Counted from the first letter of the stretch, positions 19,126 through 28,243 are shown. The stretch is DNA of 64,000 nt from Antrihabitans auranticaus (GCF_016481275.1 NZ_JAEMNW010000004.1:124001-188000); one strand, 5' to 3'. Program-made: numbers and translations. The notes: generated from the sequence alone by a model not told the origin.

Positions 19126-20067
19126 ATGAGTGGTCGATTGTTCCGCGGTATCCGCGATCCCAAGCTCGTCCTGATAACCGGTGCGGGTGCCGGCATCGGC
19201 CGCGCGACCGCAATTCGCTTCGCCGCCAGGGGCGCGCGGGTCGTCGTACTCGATATCGACAAGGCCGGAGCTGACGAGACCGTCTCGAAGATCCTCGGCG
19301 CGGGTGGCGTCGCGGAAGCTCACAGGCTCGACGTTACCGATCAGGATGCGTGGAATCTGCTGGCGCAGAACGTCTTCGAACACCACGGAGTGCCCGACGT
19401 CCTCATCAACAATGCGGGCATCGGCGTCATCGCGCCCTTCTTCAGGACCACCGAACAGCAGTGGGATCGCCTCATGGCGGTCAACGTGGCAGGTGTGACA
19501 AACGGCTGCCGCGCGGTGGCACCGCTGATGATGACCGAGCAGCACGGCCAGATCGTCAATGTCGCATCGGGGGCCGCTTTCCTGCCCACGCCGCTGTTCT
19601 CCGCGTACGCGACGTCGAAGGCGCAGGTCCGGATGTTCTCCGAGTGCTTACGCGGCGAACTCGCACCGCACGGAGTCGGTGTATCGGTCGTCTGTCCCGG
19701 CGGTTCGGCGACCGGAATCTTCGGCACTGCGAACCTGTCGTTCGACGACGCGAACGCGGAAAAGATAGAGCGAATGCAGGCTGTCGCCGACACACTGATT
19801 CAGCGGTACGGGTCCTGGATCGCCAGCCCGGACGGAATTGCGAAAGGTATCGTCCGCGCGGTGACCTACAACCTCGGTCTGGTGCCGGTCCGACCGGACG
19901 CGTGGTTCGCCGAGCTGGCGGGGCGTTTCGCGCCGGAGTTGGTCCGTGTGGGCAGTGCCCAGATGGGACCGAAGCGCGTCGAGGCGCTCGTGCGCATCAC
20001 CGGTCGACTCGTGCCCGAGCAGGCCATCGTCGCCGCAGAGTCCTTCGCCGCCAACGCTGTCCGCTGA
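19126..20067 (+). CDS. Short-chain dehydrogenase/reductase
   Basis: A 313-residue SDR. The cofactor motif is TGAGAGIG at residues 18-25, NNAG is present, and the active-site pair is Tyr161/Lys165 in SAYATSK. Asp at the end of beta-2 (VVVLDIDKAG) suggests NAD(H) preference. A C-terminal extension of about 60 residues resembles SadH-like mycobacterial SDRs. ATG at 19126 is preceded by GGAGGAGG. It is the first gene downstream of the operator at 19069 and is followed 17 bp later by a paralogous SDR. A likely job is oxidation or reduction of an alcohol/ketone pair on the lipid handled by this island. Confidence 0.87.
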   Translation: MSGRLFRGIRDPKLVLITGAGAGIGRATAIRFAARGARVVVLDIDKAGADETVSKILGAGGVAEAHRLDVTDQDAWNLLAQNVFEHHGVPDVLINNAGIGVIAPFFRTTEQQWDRLMAVNVAGVTNGCRAVAPLMMTEQHGQIVNVASGAAFLPTPLFSAYATSKAQVRMFSECLRGELAPHGVGVSVVCPGGSATGIFGTANLSFDDANAEKIERMQAVADTLIQRYGSWIASPDGIAKGIVRAVTYNLGLVPVRPDAWFAELAGRFAPELVRVGSAQMGPKRVEALVRITGRLVPEQAIVAAESFAANAVR

Positions 20068-20084
20068 GAACGGGAGAGACCATC

Positions 20085-20885
20085 ATGTTCTTCGGAATTC
20101 GTCGACCCACATTGGTATTGGTCACCGGTGCAGGCAGCGGAATCGGTCAGGCCGCCGCAGTGCGTTTCGCCCGCGACGGCGCGACCGTGATCGCGACCGA
20201 CGCCGATCTCGCGGCAGCCGAACAGACCGTCGCCCAGATCGTCGGCGCGCAGGGGAAGGCTGTCGCTTTCCGACTCGATGTCACCGACCGATCGGCCTGG
20301 GCCGGACTCGCTACCACGGTCATCGAACGCCACGGCACGCCGGACGTACTGGTGAACGCCGCCGCGACAGCAGTCTCCGGTGGCTTCGTCGACCAGCCCA
20401 AGCCGTCCTGGGACCGGCAACTCGCCATCAACTTCGAGGGAGTTGTGAACGGCTGCAGGATATTTGCTCGTTGTATGGTCGACGAAGGTCGCGGCCAGAT
20501 CGTCAACGTCGCTTCGGTGCATGCCTACACGCCGCTGCCGATGAGCACGGCGTACAACACGGCAGCGGCGGGCATCCGAATGTTCTCGGAATGTTTGCGT
20601 ACCGAGATGGCCGGATACGGCGTCGGAGTCTCGGTCGTCTGTCCGGCAAGGAGTGCGACGGGCGACGATGTCGCCGCGCAGATCGTGCGCGTGACCAACT
20701 TCGATTGGGGAGTTGCGCCGGTACGACGCGAAGCCTGGGCGGCCTATGCCGCGTCCCGAATCGCACCGCGCCTCTACCGGTATGCCATCGCGCGGGTCGG
20801 GCACGATTTGTTACCCGATCACCGCGGCGAGTCGGGCGAAGCCGCCACACGGATTGGTGTCGAAGGCCGAAGTCGGAGATCATGA
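20085..20885 (+). CDS. SDR paralogue lacking catalytic lysine
   Basis: A 266-residue SDR-fold protein clearly related to the gene before it: shared TGAGSGIG at residues 18-25, the same order of motifs and a shared NGCR segment. The active-site YxxxK is degenerate, reading Tyr157-Asn-Thr-Ala-Ala161, so the catalytic lysine is alanine. NNAG is replaced by VNAAA. The Asp after beta-2 (VIATDADLAA) still points to cofactor binding. It may be a non-catalytic partner of the first SDR or carry altered chemistry. The frame is intact and the codon use is like its neighbours, so it is not an evident pseudogene. GAGAGA lies before the ATG at 20085. Confidence 0.8.
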   Translation: MFFGIRRPTLVLVTGAGSGIGQAAAVRFARDGATVIATDADLAAAEQTVAQIVGAQGKAVAFRLDVTDRSAWAGLATTVIERHGTPDVLVNAAATAVSGGFVDQPKPSWDRQLAINFEGVVNGCRIFARCMVDEGRGQIVNVASVHAYTPLPMSTAYNTAAAGIRMFSECLRTEMAGYGVGVSVVCPARSATGDDVAAQIVRVTNFDWGVAPVRREAWAAYAASRIAPRLYRYAIARVGHDLLPDHRGESGEAATRIGVEGRSRRS

Positions 20886-20890
20886 CCTAG

Positions 20891-20905
20891 ACTGTCTGAG
20901 ACGAT
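20891..20905. promoter_or_regulatory. GntR-type operator upstream of gntR
   Basis: ACTGTCTGAGACGAT: the left half-site and centre match the regulon palindrome, while the right half has two changes. It begins 6 bp after the second SDR stop and 44 bp before the GntR start, where an autoregulatory site would be expected. Confidence 0.6.
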
Positions 20906-20934
20906 TTGGCAACCGACGAAAGGTGACCCCGCCA

Positions 20935-21708
20935 ATGGAAGCCAAAACGGTGGTCGCCGACGTCGCCGACGAGCTTGCCCGCAGGATCGCATCCGGTGAG
21001 TACCCGCCGGGGGACCTCATGCCCTCGGTGCGCCAGGTCGCCGACGAGTTCACGATCAACCGCGCGACGGCCCAGTTGGTCCTCGGCCGCCTGGAATCGT
21101 TCGGTTTGGTCGAAGCCCAGCGCGCCAAGGGCTTTCGGATCCGCGACGTGCGCATCGAGGGCGGCGTCGATGTGTACCGCCGGCTCTTCCGGTTGTCCAT
21201 GGCGTCGGGCGAACTCGCAGTGGACCTGTTCCACGACATCGTCCTCGCCGAGCGGTCGATCGTGATGGATGCGCTGCTCGCGTACACCGAGCAGGCCGGC
21301 GAGTTCGATCATTCCGAGTTGCGTGCCGCTATCGATGAGTTGGAGACGCTGGCGCGTGCGGCGGAACCCGATCAGCCGGCGATGCTCGCCGTCGAATTGG
21401 CCATCGTCCGTAGCCTGCTCGGCGCCCTCGGTCAGACGATGCAGCGCGCGTTGCTCAACTCGATCGGCGAGATGATCCTCGACGTTCCGGAAGCCGTCGA
21501 GTCCCACTTCGCGGTCGCGGCAGACCTGCACGTACTCGTCTGGCGGTCGCTCGCCGCTGTGTGGGACTCGGGGACCGCGCCGTCGGACGCGCAACTCGCG
21601 TTGTTCGACGACATGTTCGCGATGTACCACGATCGCGTCGTCATGCGGTTCGACGAACTCGTGGGTCCTGCGGAGGAGCCCGCCGTCGGGCACGTCGCGT
21701 CCGCCTGA
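20935..21708 (+). CDS. GntR-family regulator, FadR/Mce1R-like
   Basis: A 257-residue GntR regulator. The N-terminal winged helix (about residues 5-72) has ELARRIASGEYPPGDLMPSVR and VADEFTINRATAQLVLGRLESFGLVE, the standard GntR signature. The rest is an all-alpha FCD/FadR-like ligand domain. GntR regulators of this type (Mce1R, Mce2R) control mce operons in mycobacteria. The palindrome ACTGTCTnAGACAGT occurs just upstream of this gene and before the SDR, the 21742 gene, the yrbE/mce operon, the hydrolase and the beta-propeller, so it is the obvious candidate for the shared regulator. ATG at 20935 has GAAAGG upstream; GTG at 20923 is a possible alternative. Confidence 0.88.
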   Translation: MEAKTVVADVADELARRIASGEYPPGDLMPSVRQVADEFTINRATAQLVLGRLESFGLVEAQRAKGFRIRDVRIEGGVDVYRRLFRLSMASGELAVDLFHDIVLAERSIVMDALLAYTEQAGEFDHSELRAAIDELETLARAAEPDQPAMLAVELAIVRSLLGALGQTMQRALLNSIGEMILDVPEAVESHFAVAADLHVLVWRSLAAVWDSGTAPSDAQLALFDDMFAMYHDRVVMRFDELVGPAEEPAVGHVASA

Positions 21709-21712
21709 TCAA

Positions 21713-21727
21713 ACTGTCTGAGACAGT
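21713..21727. promoter_or_regulatory. GntR-type operator, perfect palindrome
   Basis: ACTGTCTGAGACAGT, perfect around a central G. TAGCAT follows two bases later at 21730-21735, placed as a -10 box would be, and the ATG of the next gene begins only 6 bp after it. That spacing implies a leaderless or nearly leaderless transcript. Confidence 0.75.
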
Positions 21728-21741
21728 GCTAGCATCGCCGT

Positions 21742-22779
21742 ATGACTTCGAACGAAACGGCAGAGCGGTTGCTCGATGCGGCAGTCGACTACGTCGTCGG
21801 AGAGTTCAGCGGAACGAGGCTGACCGAAGTTGTCTCCCGCGAGGTCGCCGATGTCCTGAAAATGGCAGACAGGCTCGTCATCGCCGAGGTCGTCGATGCC
21901 GCAGAGGTCAAGGAGAGCATCCGGATCGCCATCGACGTGGTGGGGGAGAGTCCGGTCTTCAAGGAGGTCGCGGGCGGGTTCGCCGACGGGATCTACGATC
22001 TGTCGGCAAACGAGAGCTACCAGCTGGGCGACCTCGTCGACCGCGAGCACGTCGCGGCCTCGATCGAGAAGGTCCTGCTCATGCACACCATGCAGGATCG
22101 TATCTTCGATCGGCTCCTGGAGAGCCCGCTGGTGGCGAACGTGGCATCGTCGTTCGTCAACAGGATCGTCGGTGAGTTCGCGGAGAATACGCGCAAACGC
22201 GCAGAACGAATTCCGGGCGTCAAATCGTTGATCAAATCGGGGCAAGAGGCGACTGAGCGGGTCCGCAGTTCGGAAGGCAGGCTCGGGCAACTCGCGGGCA
22301 AGAGCGCGCAATTCGCGTTGCGCCGCACCAATAATGCCGTTCGGGATGTGCTTCGTTCGGGGTCGATGCACGACGCGGCGATGGAGATCTGGGACCTGCA
22401 GGCCAACGAACCGATCGGCAACTTGCGCGAGTTCCTGTCGAAGCAGGATCTGCACGACCTGGTTCTGATCGCGTACGAGCTCGTCGTGACGGCGCGAAAC
22501 AAGGAATACAACCAGCACGTCATCGACGCTTGCGTCGATATCGTTTTCGAGCGGTACGGCTCCTTCAGTGTGACGCAATTGCTGCGTGAATTGCGGTTGA
22601 GCGACGAGCACGTGACTCACGAGATCGTCCGGTTCCTGCCGCCGGTCGTAGCCGCATTGCAGCGAAACGGCGTGCTGGAGCGCGAGATTCGTGCGCGGCT
22701 CGAGCCCTTCTTCTACTCGGACGCGGTCGGCGCGATTCTGCTCGGTGTCGCCGACGGGAAGTCGTTGTCGGCTGTCTGA
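21742..22779 (+). CDS. Unrecognised 345-residue helical protein in the GntR regulon
   Basis: I do not recognise this family. The 345-residue product is soluble, predicted mainly helical and rich in charged residues, without signal peptide or clear membrane segments. A basic stretch lies around residues 150-195 (ENTRKRAERIPG, then SGQEATERVRSSEGRLG), and the C-terminal half has LRELRLSDEHVTHEIVRF. Nothing suggests a catalytic motif. It starts at ATG 21742 with no Shine-Dalgarno sequence, directly after an operator and putative -10 box, so translation is probably leaderless. Its position in the regulon, before an SDR, suggests a role in the uptake or handling of the lipid substrate. Confidence 0.75.
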   Translation: MTSNETAERLLDAAVDYVVGEFSGTRLTEVVSREVADVLKMADRLVIAEVVDAAEVKESIRIAIDVVGESPVFKEVAGGFADGIYDLSANESYQLGDLVDREHVAASIEKVLLMHTMQDRIFDRLLESPLVANVASSFVNRIVGEFAENTRKRAERIPGVKSLIKSGQEATERVRSSEGRLGQLAGKSAQFALRRTNNAVRDVLRSGSMHDAAMEIWDLQANEPIGNLREFLSKQDLHDLVLIAYELVVTARNKEYNQHVIDACVDIVFERYGSFSVTQLLRELRLSDEHVTHEIVRFLPPVVAALQRNGVLEREIRARLEPFFYSDAVGAILLGVADGKSLSAV

Positions 22780-22853
22780 GGCCGGGTGGCGCACCGTCTG
22801 CAGTAGGGGGGCAGGCGGTGCGGGACATGTTCGCAACACTAGAAAGGTGGACG

Positions 22854-23801
22854 ATGGCACGTCGTTGGACTGCAGACAACATCCCGGACCAGGGGGGCAA
22901 GACCGTGGTCGTGACCGGCGCGAACAGCGGGCTCGGCCTGCGCAGCGCGGAGGCGCTGGCAGCCAAGGGCGCCAAAGTCGTTCTTGCTTGCCGGAATCCG
23001 GCGAAAGCCGAGGAGGCCGCGTGGATCGTGCAGAAGGCCGCCAGCGGGCCGAAGCCGCAACTGGTCACGTTGGATCTCGCCAGCCTCGAGTCGGTGCGGC
23101 AGGCGGCCGAGGAACTGAACACCTCCTTTTCGTCGCTGGACGTTCTGATCAACAACGCCGGCGTGATGGCAGTCCCGCGCGGCGAAACTGCCGATGGGTT
23201 CGAGACTCAGTTCGGTGTCAACCATCTCGGCCACTTCGCGTTGACCGGTCTGTTGCTGCCGGCGTTGTTGCGCTCGCGGGCGCCACGTGTCGTGACCGTG
23301 TCGTCCAACGCGCACTGGGGCGGTTACGGTCTACCGACAGCCAAGGGGCGGGGCGGGGTGTACCTGCGGTATCCGGCGTACGCGCAGTCGAAGCTCGCGA
23401 ATCTGCTTTTCACCGCAGAGCTGCAGCGACGCGCGGAAAGCGCGGGGGTACAGCTACTTTCGGCCGCCGCTCATCCCGGCCTTGCCGACACGCACCTCTT
23501 CGACGGTAAGGGCGAGCGCAGCCTGTCGGGCCTCGTTACCGCTGCTGTGCAGACCGGGATGCACATGATCGCACAGCCGGATTCGATGGGTGCCTTGCCT
23601 CAGTTGTATGCGGCGACCATGCCGGATGTTCGCGGCAACACGTATCTCGGACCGTACGGACCGGTGCCGCCGCTCCAATTCCGCGGTTACCCCGACCCGG
23701 GGCTGCGCAGCCCGCTCGCACACAGTCGCGCGCTGGCGCATCAGCTGTGGGAACAGTCCGAGTCGAGCACGGGAGTAACCTACGACTGGGACTCGAAATG
23801 A
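22854..23801 (+). CDS. Short-chain dehydrogenase, retinol dehydrogenase-like
   Basis: A 315-residue SDR of the protochlorophyllide-reductase/retinol-dehydrogenase type. Motifs are TGANSGLG near residue 22, NNAGVM, and the active-site YAQSK. The Arg/Asn after beta-2 (LACRNPAKAE) suggests NADP(H). ATG at 22854 is preceded by GAAAGGTGG; a GTG at 22818 would add 12 residues without a good ribosome-binding site. It lies about 75 bp after the unknown regulon gene and converges with the kinase gene, 7 bp between stops. Many proteins of this subgroup act on hydrophobic alcohols, which agrees with the lipid theme, but the substrate is not known. Confidence 0.86.
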   Translation: MARRWTADNIPDQGGKTVVVTGANSGLGLRSAEALAAKGAKVVLACRNPAKAEEAAWIVQKAASGPKPQLVTLDLASLESVRQAAEELNTSFSSLDVLINNAGVMAVPRGETADGFETQFGVNHLGHFALTGLLLPALLRSRAPRVVTVSSNAHWGGYGLPTAKGRGGVYLRYPAYAQSKLANLLFTAELQRRAESAGVQLLSAAAHPGLADTHLFDGKGERSLSGLVTAAVQTGMHMIAQPDSMGALPQLYAATMPDVRGNTYLGPYGPVPPLQFRGYPDPGLRSPLAHSRALAHQLWEQSESSTGVTYDWDSK

Positions 23802-23808
23802 CGAGTTT

Positions 23809-25149
23809 TCAGGCCTCGCGGGACACGCGCTTGGCAAGCGCCTCGGCATAGCCCGGCACCCACCTCGCGACCTCGGCGCTGTAAGCGCCGCGTGCCTGCA
23901 GTTGGCACGCGACGCCCATGCTGGTGGTTACAGCGTGGACCGAGTCCGTCAGTTGAGCAGGAATCGTCAACTGCCGGTGCACATTCGACAGCTGCGGTGA
24001 CGTGACCGCCTGAACCTGCGTTCGCCCCCACTCCGGGGTGAACCGGAACGAGGCGGCCATGATCGGGTCGAAGACCACCCGGATGCGGTCGACGACGGCG
24101 TCCATATCGATCGGACGGTCGTCGCGTATCACGCCGTGCTTGCGGAGCATAGCCTCGATTTCGGGCGGGGTGCCGGTGAGGAAGACTTCGGACAGTTCGC
24201 GCAGCAGTGTCTGCTGATCGCCGGTCACGACCGCGCAGGCGCCGAAATCGAGTACCCCCAGCCGACCGTCCGGCAGCAGACGGAAGTTTCCCGGGTGTGG
24301 ATCGGCGTGCACGAGACCGCACCGGTACTGACTGGACAGGTTCAATCGCCAGATCAGCATGGCGGCCCGGTCGCGTTGATCCTGGGTTCCGGAAGTGATG
24401 ATGCGCGCAACCGGAATGCCGGGGACCCACTCGCTGATCAGAACGTCGCCGAACTGCCCAACTACTTGCGGGACAAGGAATTCGGGATCATCCGCGTAGG
24501 CCGCTGCGAACGCTGCCTGGTTTGCCGCCTCGTGCGCGTAGTCGAGTTCGTTCCGCAGCCGCGTGGTCACCTCGTCGACGACACGGTCGGTATCTGCTCC
24601 CGGGAAGAGGGCAGGGGCGAGGATGGCGAGCCTGCGCAATTGCGCGAGGTCGGATTCCATCGCCGTACGGATGCCCGGATACAAGACCTTCACCGCAACG
24701 GTCCGGCCGTCGTGCCAGACCGCGCGATGCACCTGCCCGAGGGATGCGGCGGCGGCGCGCCGGTCCTCGAATTCGCGGAACTCCGCCCGCCAGTCCTCGC
24801 CCATGTGCGTGCGCAGGACGTTGTGGACAGCCGACGGCAACATCGGCGGTGCGGCTTCCTGCAGGCGCGCGAGCGCCTCTCTGTGCGGACCGCCGAACCC
24901 GAGTTCGAAGATCGCCAGCAGCTGGCCGAGCTTGGCGACGCACCCTTTGAGCTCGCCAAGCACCGCGAAGAGGTGTTCGGCGGTCCGCTCTTGAAGCTCC
25001 TGCTCGACCTGTTCCCGCGGGCGGCCGAGCGCCCGCTTGCCTACGCCGACCGCGCGTCTGCCCGCGTAGGCGACCGGTATTGTCGCCAGTTTCGCGGTCC
25101 GGCGTCGGGCGGTGACGGGCATTGCTGGGCCGAACCGATCTCTGCTCAT
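23809..25149 (-). CDS. ABC1/UbiB-family atypical kinase
   Basis: A 446-residue ABC1/UbiB/ADCK-type protein. The defining KxGQ motif is seen in CVAKLGQLLA, the alanine-rich loop in AAASLGQVHRAVW, the lysine in VAVKVLYPG, then HADPHPGNF and VLDFGA for the catalytic and metal-binding loops. Family members are ATPases/kinases linked to quinone or other isoprenoid-lipid metabolism. The ATG at 25149 is chosen because it has AGGGGAGG just upstream; the longer frame from 25179 lacks one. It is followed by the MMPL gene upstream on the same strand with about 100 bp between. Its role here is not evident. Confidence 0.87.
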   Translation of the reverse strand: MSRDRFGPAMPVTARRRTAKLATIPVAYAGRRAVGVGKRALGRPREQVEQELQERTAEHLFAVLGELKGCVAKLGQLLAIFELGFGGPHREALARLQEAAPPMLPSAVHNVLRTHMGEDWRAEFREFEDRRAAAASLGQVHRAVWHDGRTVAVKVLYPGIRTAMESDLAQLRRLAILAPALFPGADTDRVVDEVTTRLRNELDYAHEAANQAAFAAAYADDPEFLVPQVVGQFGDVLISEWVPGIPVARIITSGTQDQRDRAAMLIWRLNLSSQYRCGLVHADPHPGNFRLLPDGRLGVLDFGACAVVTGDQQTLLRELSEVFLTGTPPEIEAMLRKHGVIRDDRPIDMDAVVDRIRVVFDPIMAASFRFTPEWGRTQVQAVTSPQLSNVHRQLTIPAQLTDSVHAVTTSMGVACQLQARGAYSAEVARWVPGYAEALAKRVSREA

Positions 25150-25247
25150 CTGCCCGCCTCCCCTTGTGGTCGAGGACACAGTCTATCGACTCGAAGGAGA
25201 ATTGGGTACCGCCAGTAACAGGTATCCGCGGTATCCGCCAGGCAGGC

Positions 25248-27386
25248 TCATGCGTATTCCTTCAACCCGAACTTTACGTGTAGTCGCTTCGCCCAGGCGG
25301 GAGCCCACCAGCACGCGTCACCGAGGATCCGCATGATCGCCGGCACCAGGAACATTCGGATGACGGTGGCGTCCAATACAAGTGCCGCGATCATGCCGTA
25401 CGCGATGTACTTCATCATCACGATCTCCGACAGCCCGAACGCGCCGGTGACGACGATCAAGATCAGGGCGGCAGCGGTGATGATGCCGCCGGTGTGGGCG
25501 ATCCCGTACCGGATGCACTCAGGCGTGTCGTGTCCCGCCGCGCGACGTTCGACCATGCGGGACATCAGGAATATCTCGTAGTCGGTCGACAGGCCGAACA
25601 CGATGGTGACGATGAGGATCAGCACCGCGAACATCAGTGGGCTCGGCGTGAACTCGAGCAATCCCGCCCCGTGGCCCTCGTAGAAGATCCACGTGACGAC
25701 GCCCAATGTCGCTGTGAGACTGAGGAAGCTGACCAGCGTCGCCTTGATCGGCAGGACGAACGAGCCGAATGCCAGGAACATCAGCACGAAAGAAGCCACC
25801 AGCAGGATGCCCAGCAGCCAGGGCAAGCGATCGATCAGTCCGTTGATGCTGTCACGTTCCAGCGCAGGTGTTCCCGCGATCATGACCTGCACTCCGTCCG
25901 GCGGTGTGATCGCTCGCAGCTGGGTGATCACGTCGTCGACACTGTGCGGATTGTCGCGGTCGTCCAGGCCCGCCTTGTAGACGTTGATTCCGTTCTTGGT
26001 CGCCTCGGCTACGCGGAATTCGTCGGTCAGTCCGGACACTCGACTTGCGGCCCTTCGGATTTCGCCGGCCGCCTTGTTGTCGGCACCGGCTACAACGAGT
26101 CGGATGGGTTCGGTTCGCCGGTCGGGAAACAGTTGGTCGTAGGTTTCCTGTGCGACCCGAGTCGGGTTGTCGGCGGCGAGGTACTTCTCGCTGAGCCCGC
26201 CGAATTCGACGTTCTTGAACGGAATCACCAGTGCGAGCAACAGCAGGGTGATCGGCACGCCGAGCAGCCACGGTCGCTTCATCGCCCAGTTCGCCAGACG
26301 CGACCACGTGCCCGCGTCGATCTCGGCGCCGGTCTTCGTTCTGCGCAGGAACGGCAGGCCGAGCATGTCGACCCGGCGACCGAGGATGCCGAGAATCGCA
26401 GGAAGCACGACGATCGACAGGGCGGCGGCGAGCACGATGGTCGAAATCGCGCCGTAGGCAACCGACTTCAGGATGCCGTGCGGGAAAATCAGAAGCCCGC
26501 CCAGGCAGGTGACGATGATCGATGCAGAGAATGCGATCGTGCGACCGGCAGTCGCGACGGTGATCCGCACGGCTTCATCGGGTGTTCGCCCCTCGGCGAT
26601 CTCCTCCCGGAATCGACTGACGGTGAACAGTCCGTAGTCGATGGCGAGTCCGAGGCCGATCAGCGTGACCACCGAGCTGGCGAAGACGTTGACATCGGTG
26701 AACAGCATGACCAAGCGAAGGATGCCGCCTGCGCCGAGGATGGTGAGCCCACCGATGAACACCGGCAGGGCCGCGGCGACGACACTGCCGAAGACGAAGA
26801 ACAGGAGCAGACCCACCAGCGGAAGCGCTATCAGTTCGGCGCGGCCGACGTCGGACTCCATCCCGGATTGCATCGCATCCGCGACGGGGAGCAGCCCGGC
26901 GACTTGAAGCCGGAGCCCGTCGATTGCGAGGTCGTCCTTGATCGCCTCGTAGTTGGCGAGTGTCTCGTTGCCGCCGTCGCCCGCGAGGCCGATGCTCGCG
27001 AATGCGTGCCGACGGTCGTTGTCTGCCAGGTCTTTTGCGAAGGAGCTGTCCCAAAAGCTGTCGTATCTGAGGATTTCGTCCGGATGGTCCGTGCGCAGCT
27101 GCGTGAAGTGCGCTTTCGCGGCGGCCGCGATGTCGGGGTCGTCGACGCGCCTGCCGTCCGGCGCGGTGTAGAGCGCGATGACGTCAGCGTCGGTATCGCG
27201 GCCGAACGTGTCGTCGGCGAGGATCGATCCGGCAACAGACTGGCTCGTGTCGTCGAACCAGCCCTCTTGGCTGAGCTGGTTTCCGAAGTCCATGCCGTAC
27301 AGGCCAAGTCCGCCCATGAGCAGAACTGCGAGCACTATCGACGGGTACCGGAAGGTGAAGGCGATCCGGCCCAATGCGAGGAACAT
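25248..27386 (-). CDS. MMPL-family transporter
   Basis: A 712-residue RND-superfamily MMPL protein. It has the two-fold layout of one helix, a large extracytoplasmic domain and five helices, repeated. The first helix is near residues 14-33, the first porter domain about 35-185. Helices containing GLGLAIDYGLF (first half) and FGLSTDYEIFLMSRMVE (second half) carry the Asp-Tyr pairs typical of MMPL proton relay. Such transporters export lipids or lipid-linked molecules in mycolate-containing actinobacteria. The gene is about 15 bp downstream of the lipoprotein gene on the same strand, so the two are probably one operon. The cargo cannot be read from the sequence. Confidence 0.9.
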   Translation of the reverse strand: MFLALGRIAFTFRYPSIVLAVLLMGGLGLYGMDFGNQLSQEGWFDDTSQSVAGSILADDTFGRDTDADVIALYTAPDGRRVDDPDIAAAAKAHFTQLRTDHPDEILRYDSFWDSSFAKDLADNDRRHAFASIGLAGDGGNETLANYEAIKDDLAIDGLRLQVAGLLPVADAMQSGMESDVGRAELIALPLVGLLLFFVFGSVVAAALPVFIGGLTILGAGGILRLVMLFTDVNVFASSVVTLIGLGLAIDYGLFTVSRFREEIAEGRTPDEAVRITVATAGRTIAFSASIIVTCLGGLLIFPHGILKSVAYGAISTIVLAAALSIVVLPAILGILGRRVDMLGLPFLRRTKTGAEIDAGTWSRLANWAMKRPWLLGVPITLLLLALVIPFKNVEFGGLSEKYLAADNPTRVAQETYDQLFPDRRTEPIRLVVAGADNKAAGEIRRAASRVSGLTDEFRVAEATKNGINVYKAGLDDRDNPHSVDDVITQLRAITPPDGVQVMIAGTPALERDSINGLIDRLPWLLGILLVASFVLMFLAFGSFVLPIKATLVSFLSLTATLGVVTWIFYEGHGAGLLEFTPSPLMFAVLILIVTIVFGLSTDYEIFLMSRMVERRAAGHDTPECIRYGIAHTGGIITAAALILIVVTGAFGLSEIVMMKYIAYGMIAALVLDATVIRMFLVPAIMRILGDACWWAPAWAKRLHVKFGLKEYA

Positions 27387-27401
27387 GGTCGGCGTCCCGC
27401 G

Positions 27402-27923
27402 CTAGATGCAGGCCTGCGACGGGTAGTCCGCAATCTGCAAGATTGCACACACGTCGCCCTTGCGCACCTTCCATGTTCCGTCGAGGGCGACGAACTGGAC
27501 CTGGAAGTTTCGTTCGGACGCCACCGAACCGTCCTTCTGCAGCCAGAACGTTGCGTTGAGCGTGCCGTCGCCGTTGTCCTCGACCGGATCCTTGACGCCG
27601 TACTTCGCGCCGGGGTTCTCTTCCATCGCCTTCCATAAATCGGGTGCGTCGGCCCGGAAGGACTCACCCTCTTCGATGAGCGCAAGCCGGTCTTCGTCGG
27701 GCAGGCCACGGTCGAGCACTCCTCTGATCCGCGTATCCAACTCGGCAGCGGTCGGGACCGGCGGTAGCCCTGTGCCTGCCGTGGGCCCCCCGGAGATCGG
27801 CGTCGCGGCGGCAGCGGCCAGGGTGCTGGTCGCCGGCCCGTCCTTCACGTTCGACCCAGTGCATGCGGTCAGTGCGAACGCCGCCGCCAGTCCGGCGATC
27901 ACGGTCCCGAGGCGCATCGTCAT
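27402..27923 (-). CDS. MTB12/CFP-2-like lipoprotein
   Basis: A 173-residue secreted protein with signal peptide and lipobox FALTAC (Cys21). A low-complexity Ala/Thr/Gly/Pro linker runs to about residue 50. The C-terminal domain ends in FQVQFVALDGTWKVRKGDVC and ILQIADYPSQAC, which resembles the low-molecular-weight antigen MTB12 family, with a probable disulfide between the two last cysteines. It is probably cotranscribed with the MMPL transporter and divergent from the mce operon. A role as an accessory or periplasmic chaperone of the transporter is possible but is inferred only from position. Confidence 0.75.
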   Translation of the reverse strand: MTMRLGTVIAGLAAAFALTACTGSNVKDGPATSTLAAAAATPISGGPTAGTGLPPVPTAAELDTRIRGVLDRGLPDEDRLALIEEGESFRADAPDLWKAMEENPGAKYGVKDPVEDNGDGTLNATFWLQKDGSVASERNFQVQFVALDGTWKVRKGDVCAILQIADYPSQACI

Positions 27924-28050
27924 CGTTCCTCCTGCGTGTCAGCCAGTCCGACCCAGACGGGTGTTCTCCATTCGGCGAAATTCGCCGGATTTCTCCATTC
28001 CTGGGTAACAATACAACGCCATGTGGGGCGATCTCCACGTCCCTGGGTGT

Positions 28051-28065
28051 ACTGTCCCAGACAGT
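28051..28065. promoter_or_regulatory. GntR-type operator upstream of the mce operon
   Basis: ACTGTCCCAGACAGT, one mismatch from the perfect palindrome. It lies in the 320 bp divergent gap between the MTB12-like lipoprotein and yrbEA. TAGTGA at 28068-28073 follows two bases later, as at the other sites. About 180 bp of leader then separates it from the yrbEA GTG. Nothing else was recognised in this gap. Confidence 0.72.
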
Positions 28066-28243
28066 AATAGTGAATCGAACGCCTTGATGAGATTAGATAG
28101 CCGCGCAGTGACAGCCGAATTGTCGCACCACGCTAGGTATCGGTGCGCATCTGTCTGGGTCGGATGCTCGAAAGTCCAGCGTCGGTTGCTCGAAAATCGT
28201 AGGCGACACCGCGCACCACAGCGCGAAGGAAGGGGCGAGCCAC

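Noticed and set aside
22771-22780. GCTGTCTGAG as a further regulon operator
   Set aside because: Only one half-site matches and it overlaps the stop of the 21742 gene; the right half is lost.
25494-27638. 714-codon plus-strand frame opposite the MMPL gene
   Set aside because: The minus-strand frame has clear MMPL motifs and helices; the opposite frame is polar, repetitive and without recognisable domains.
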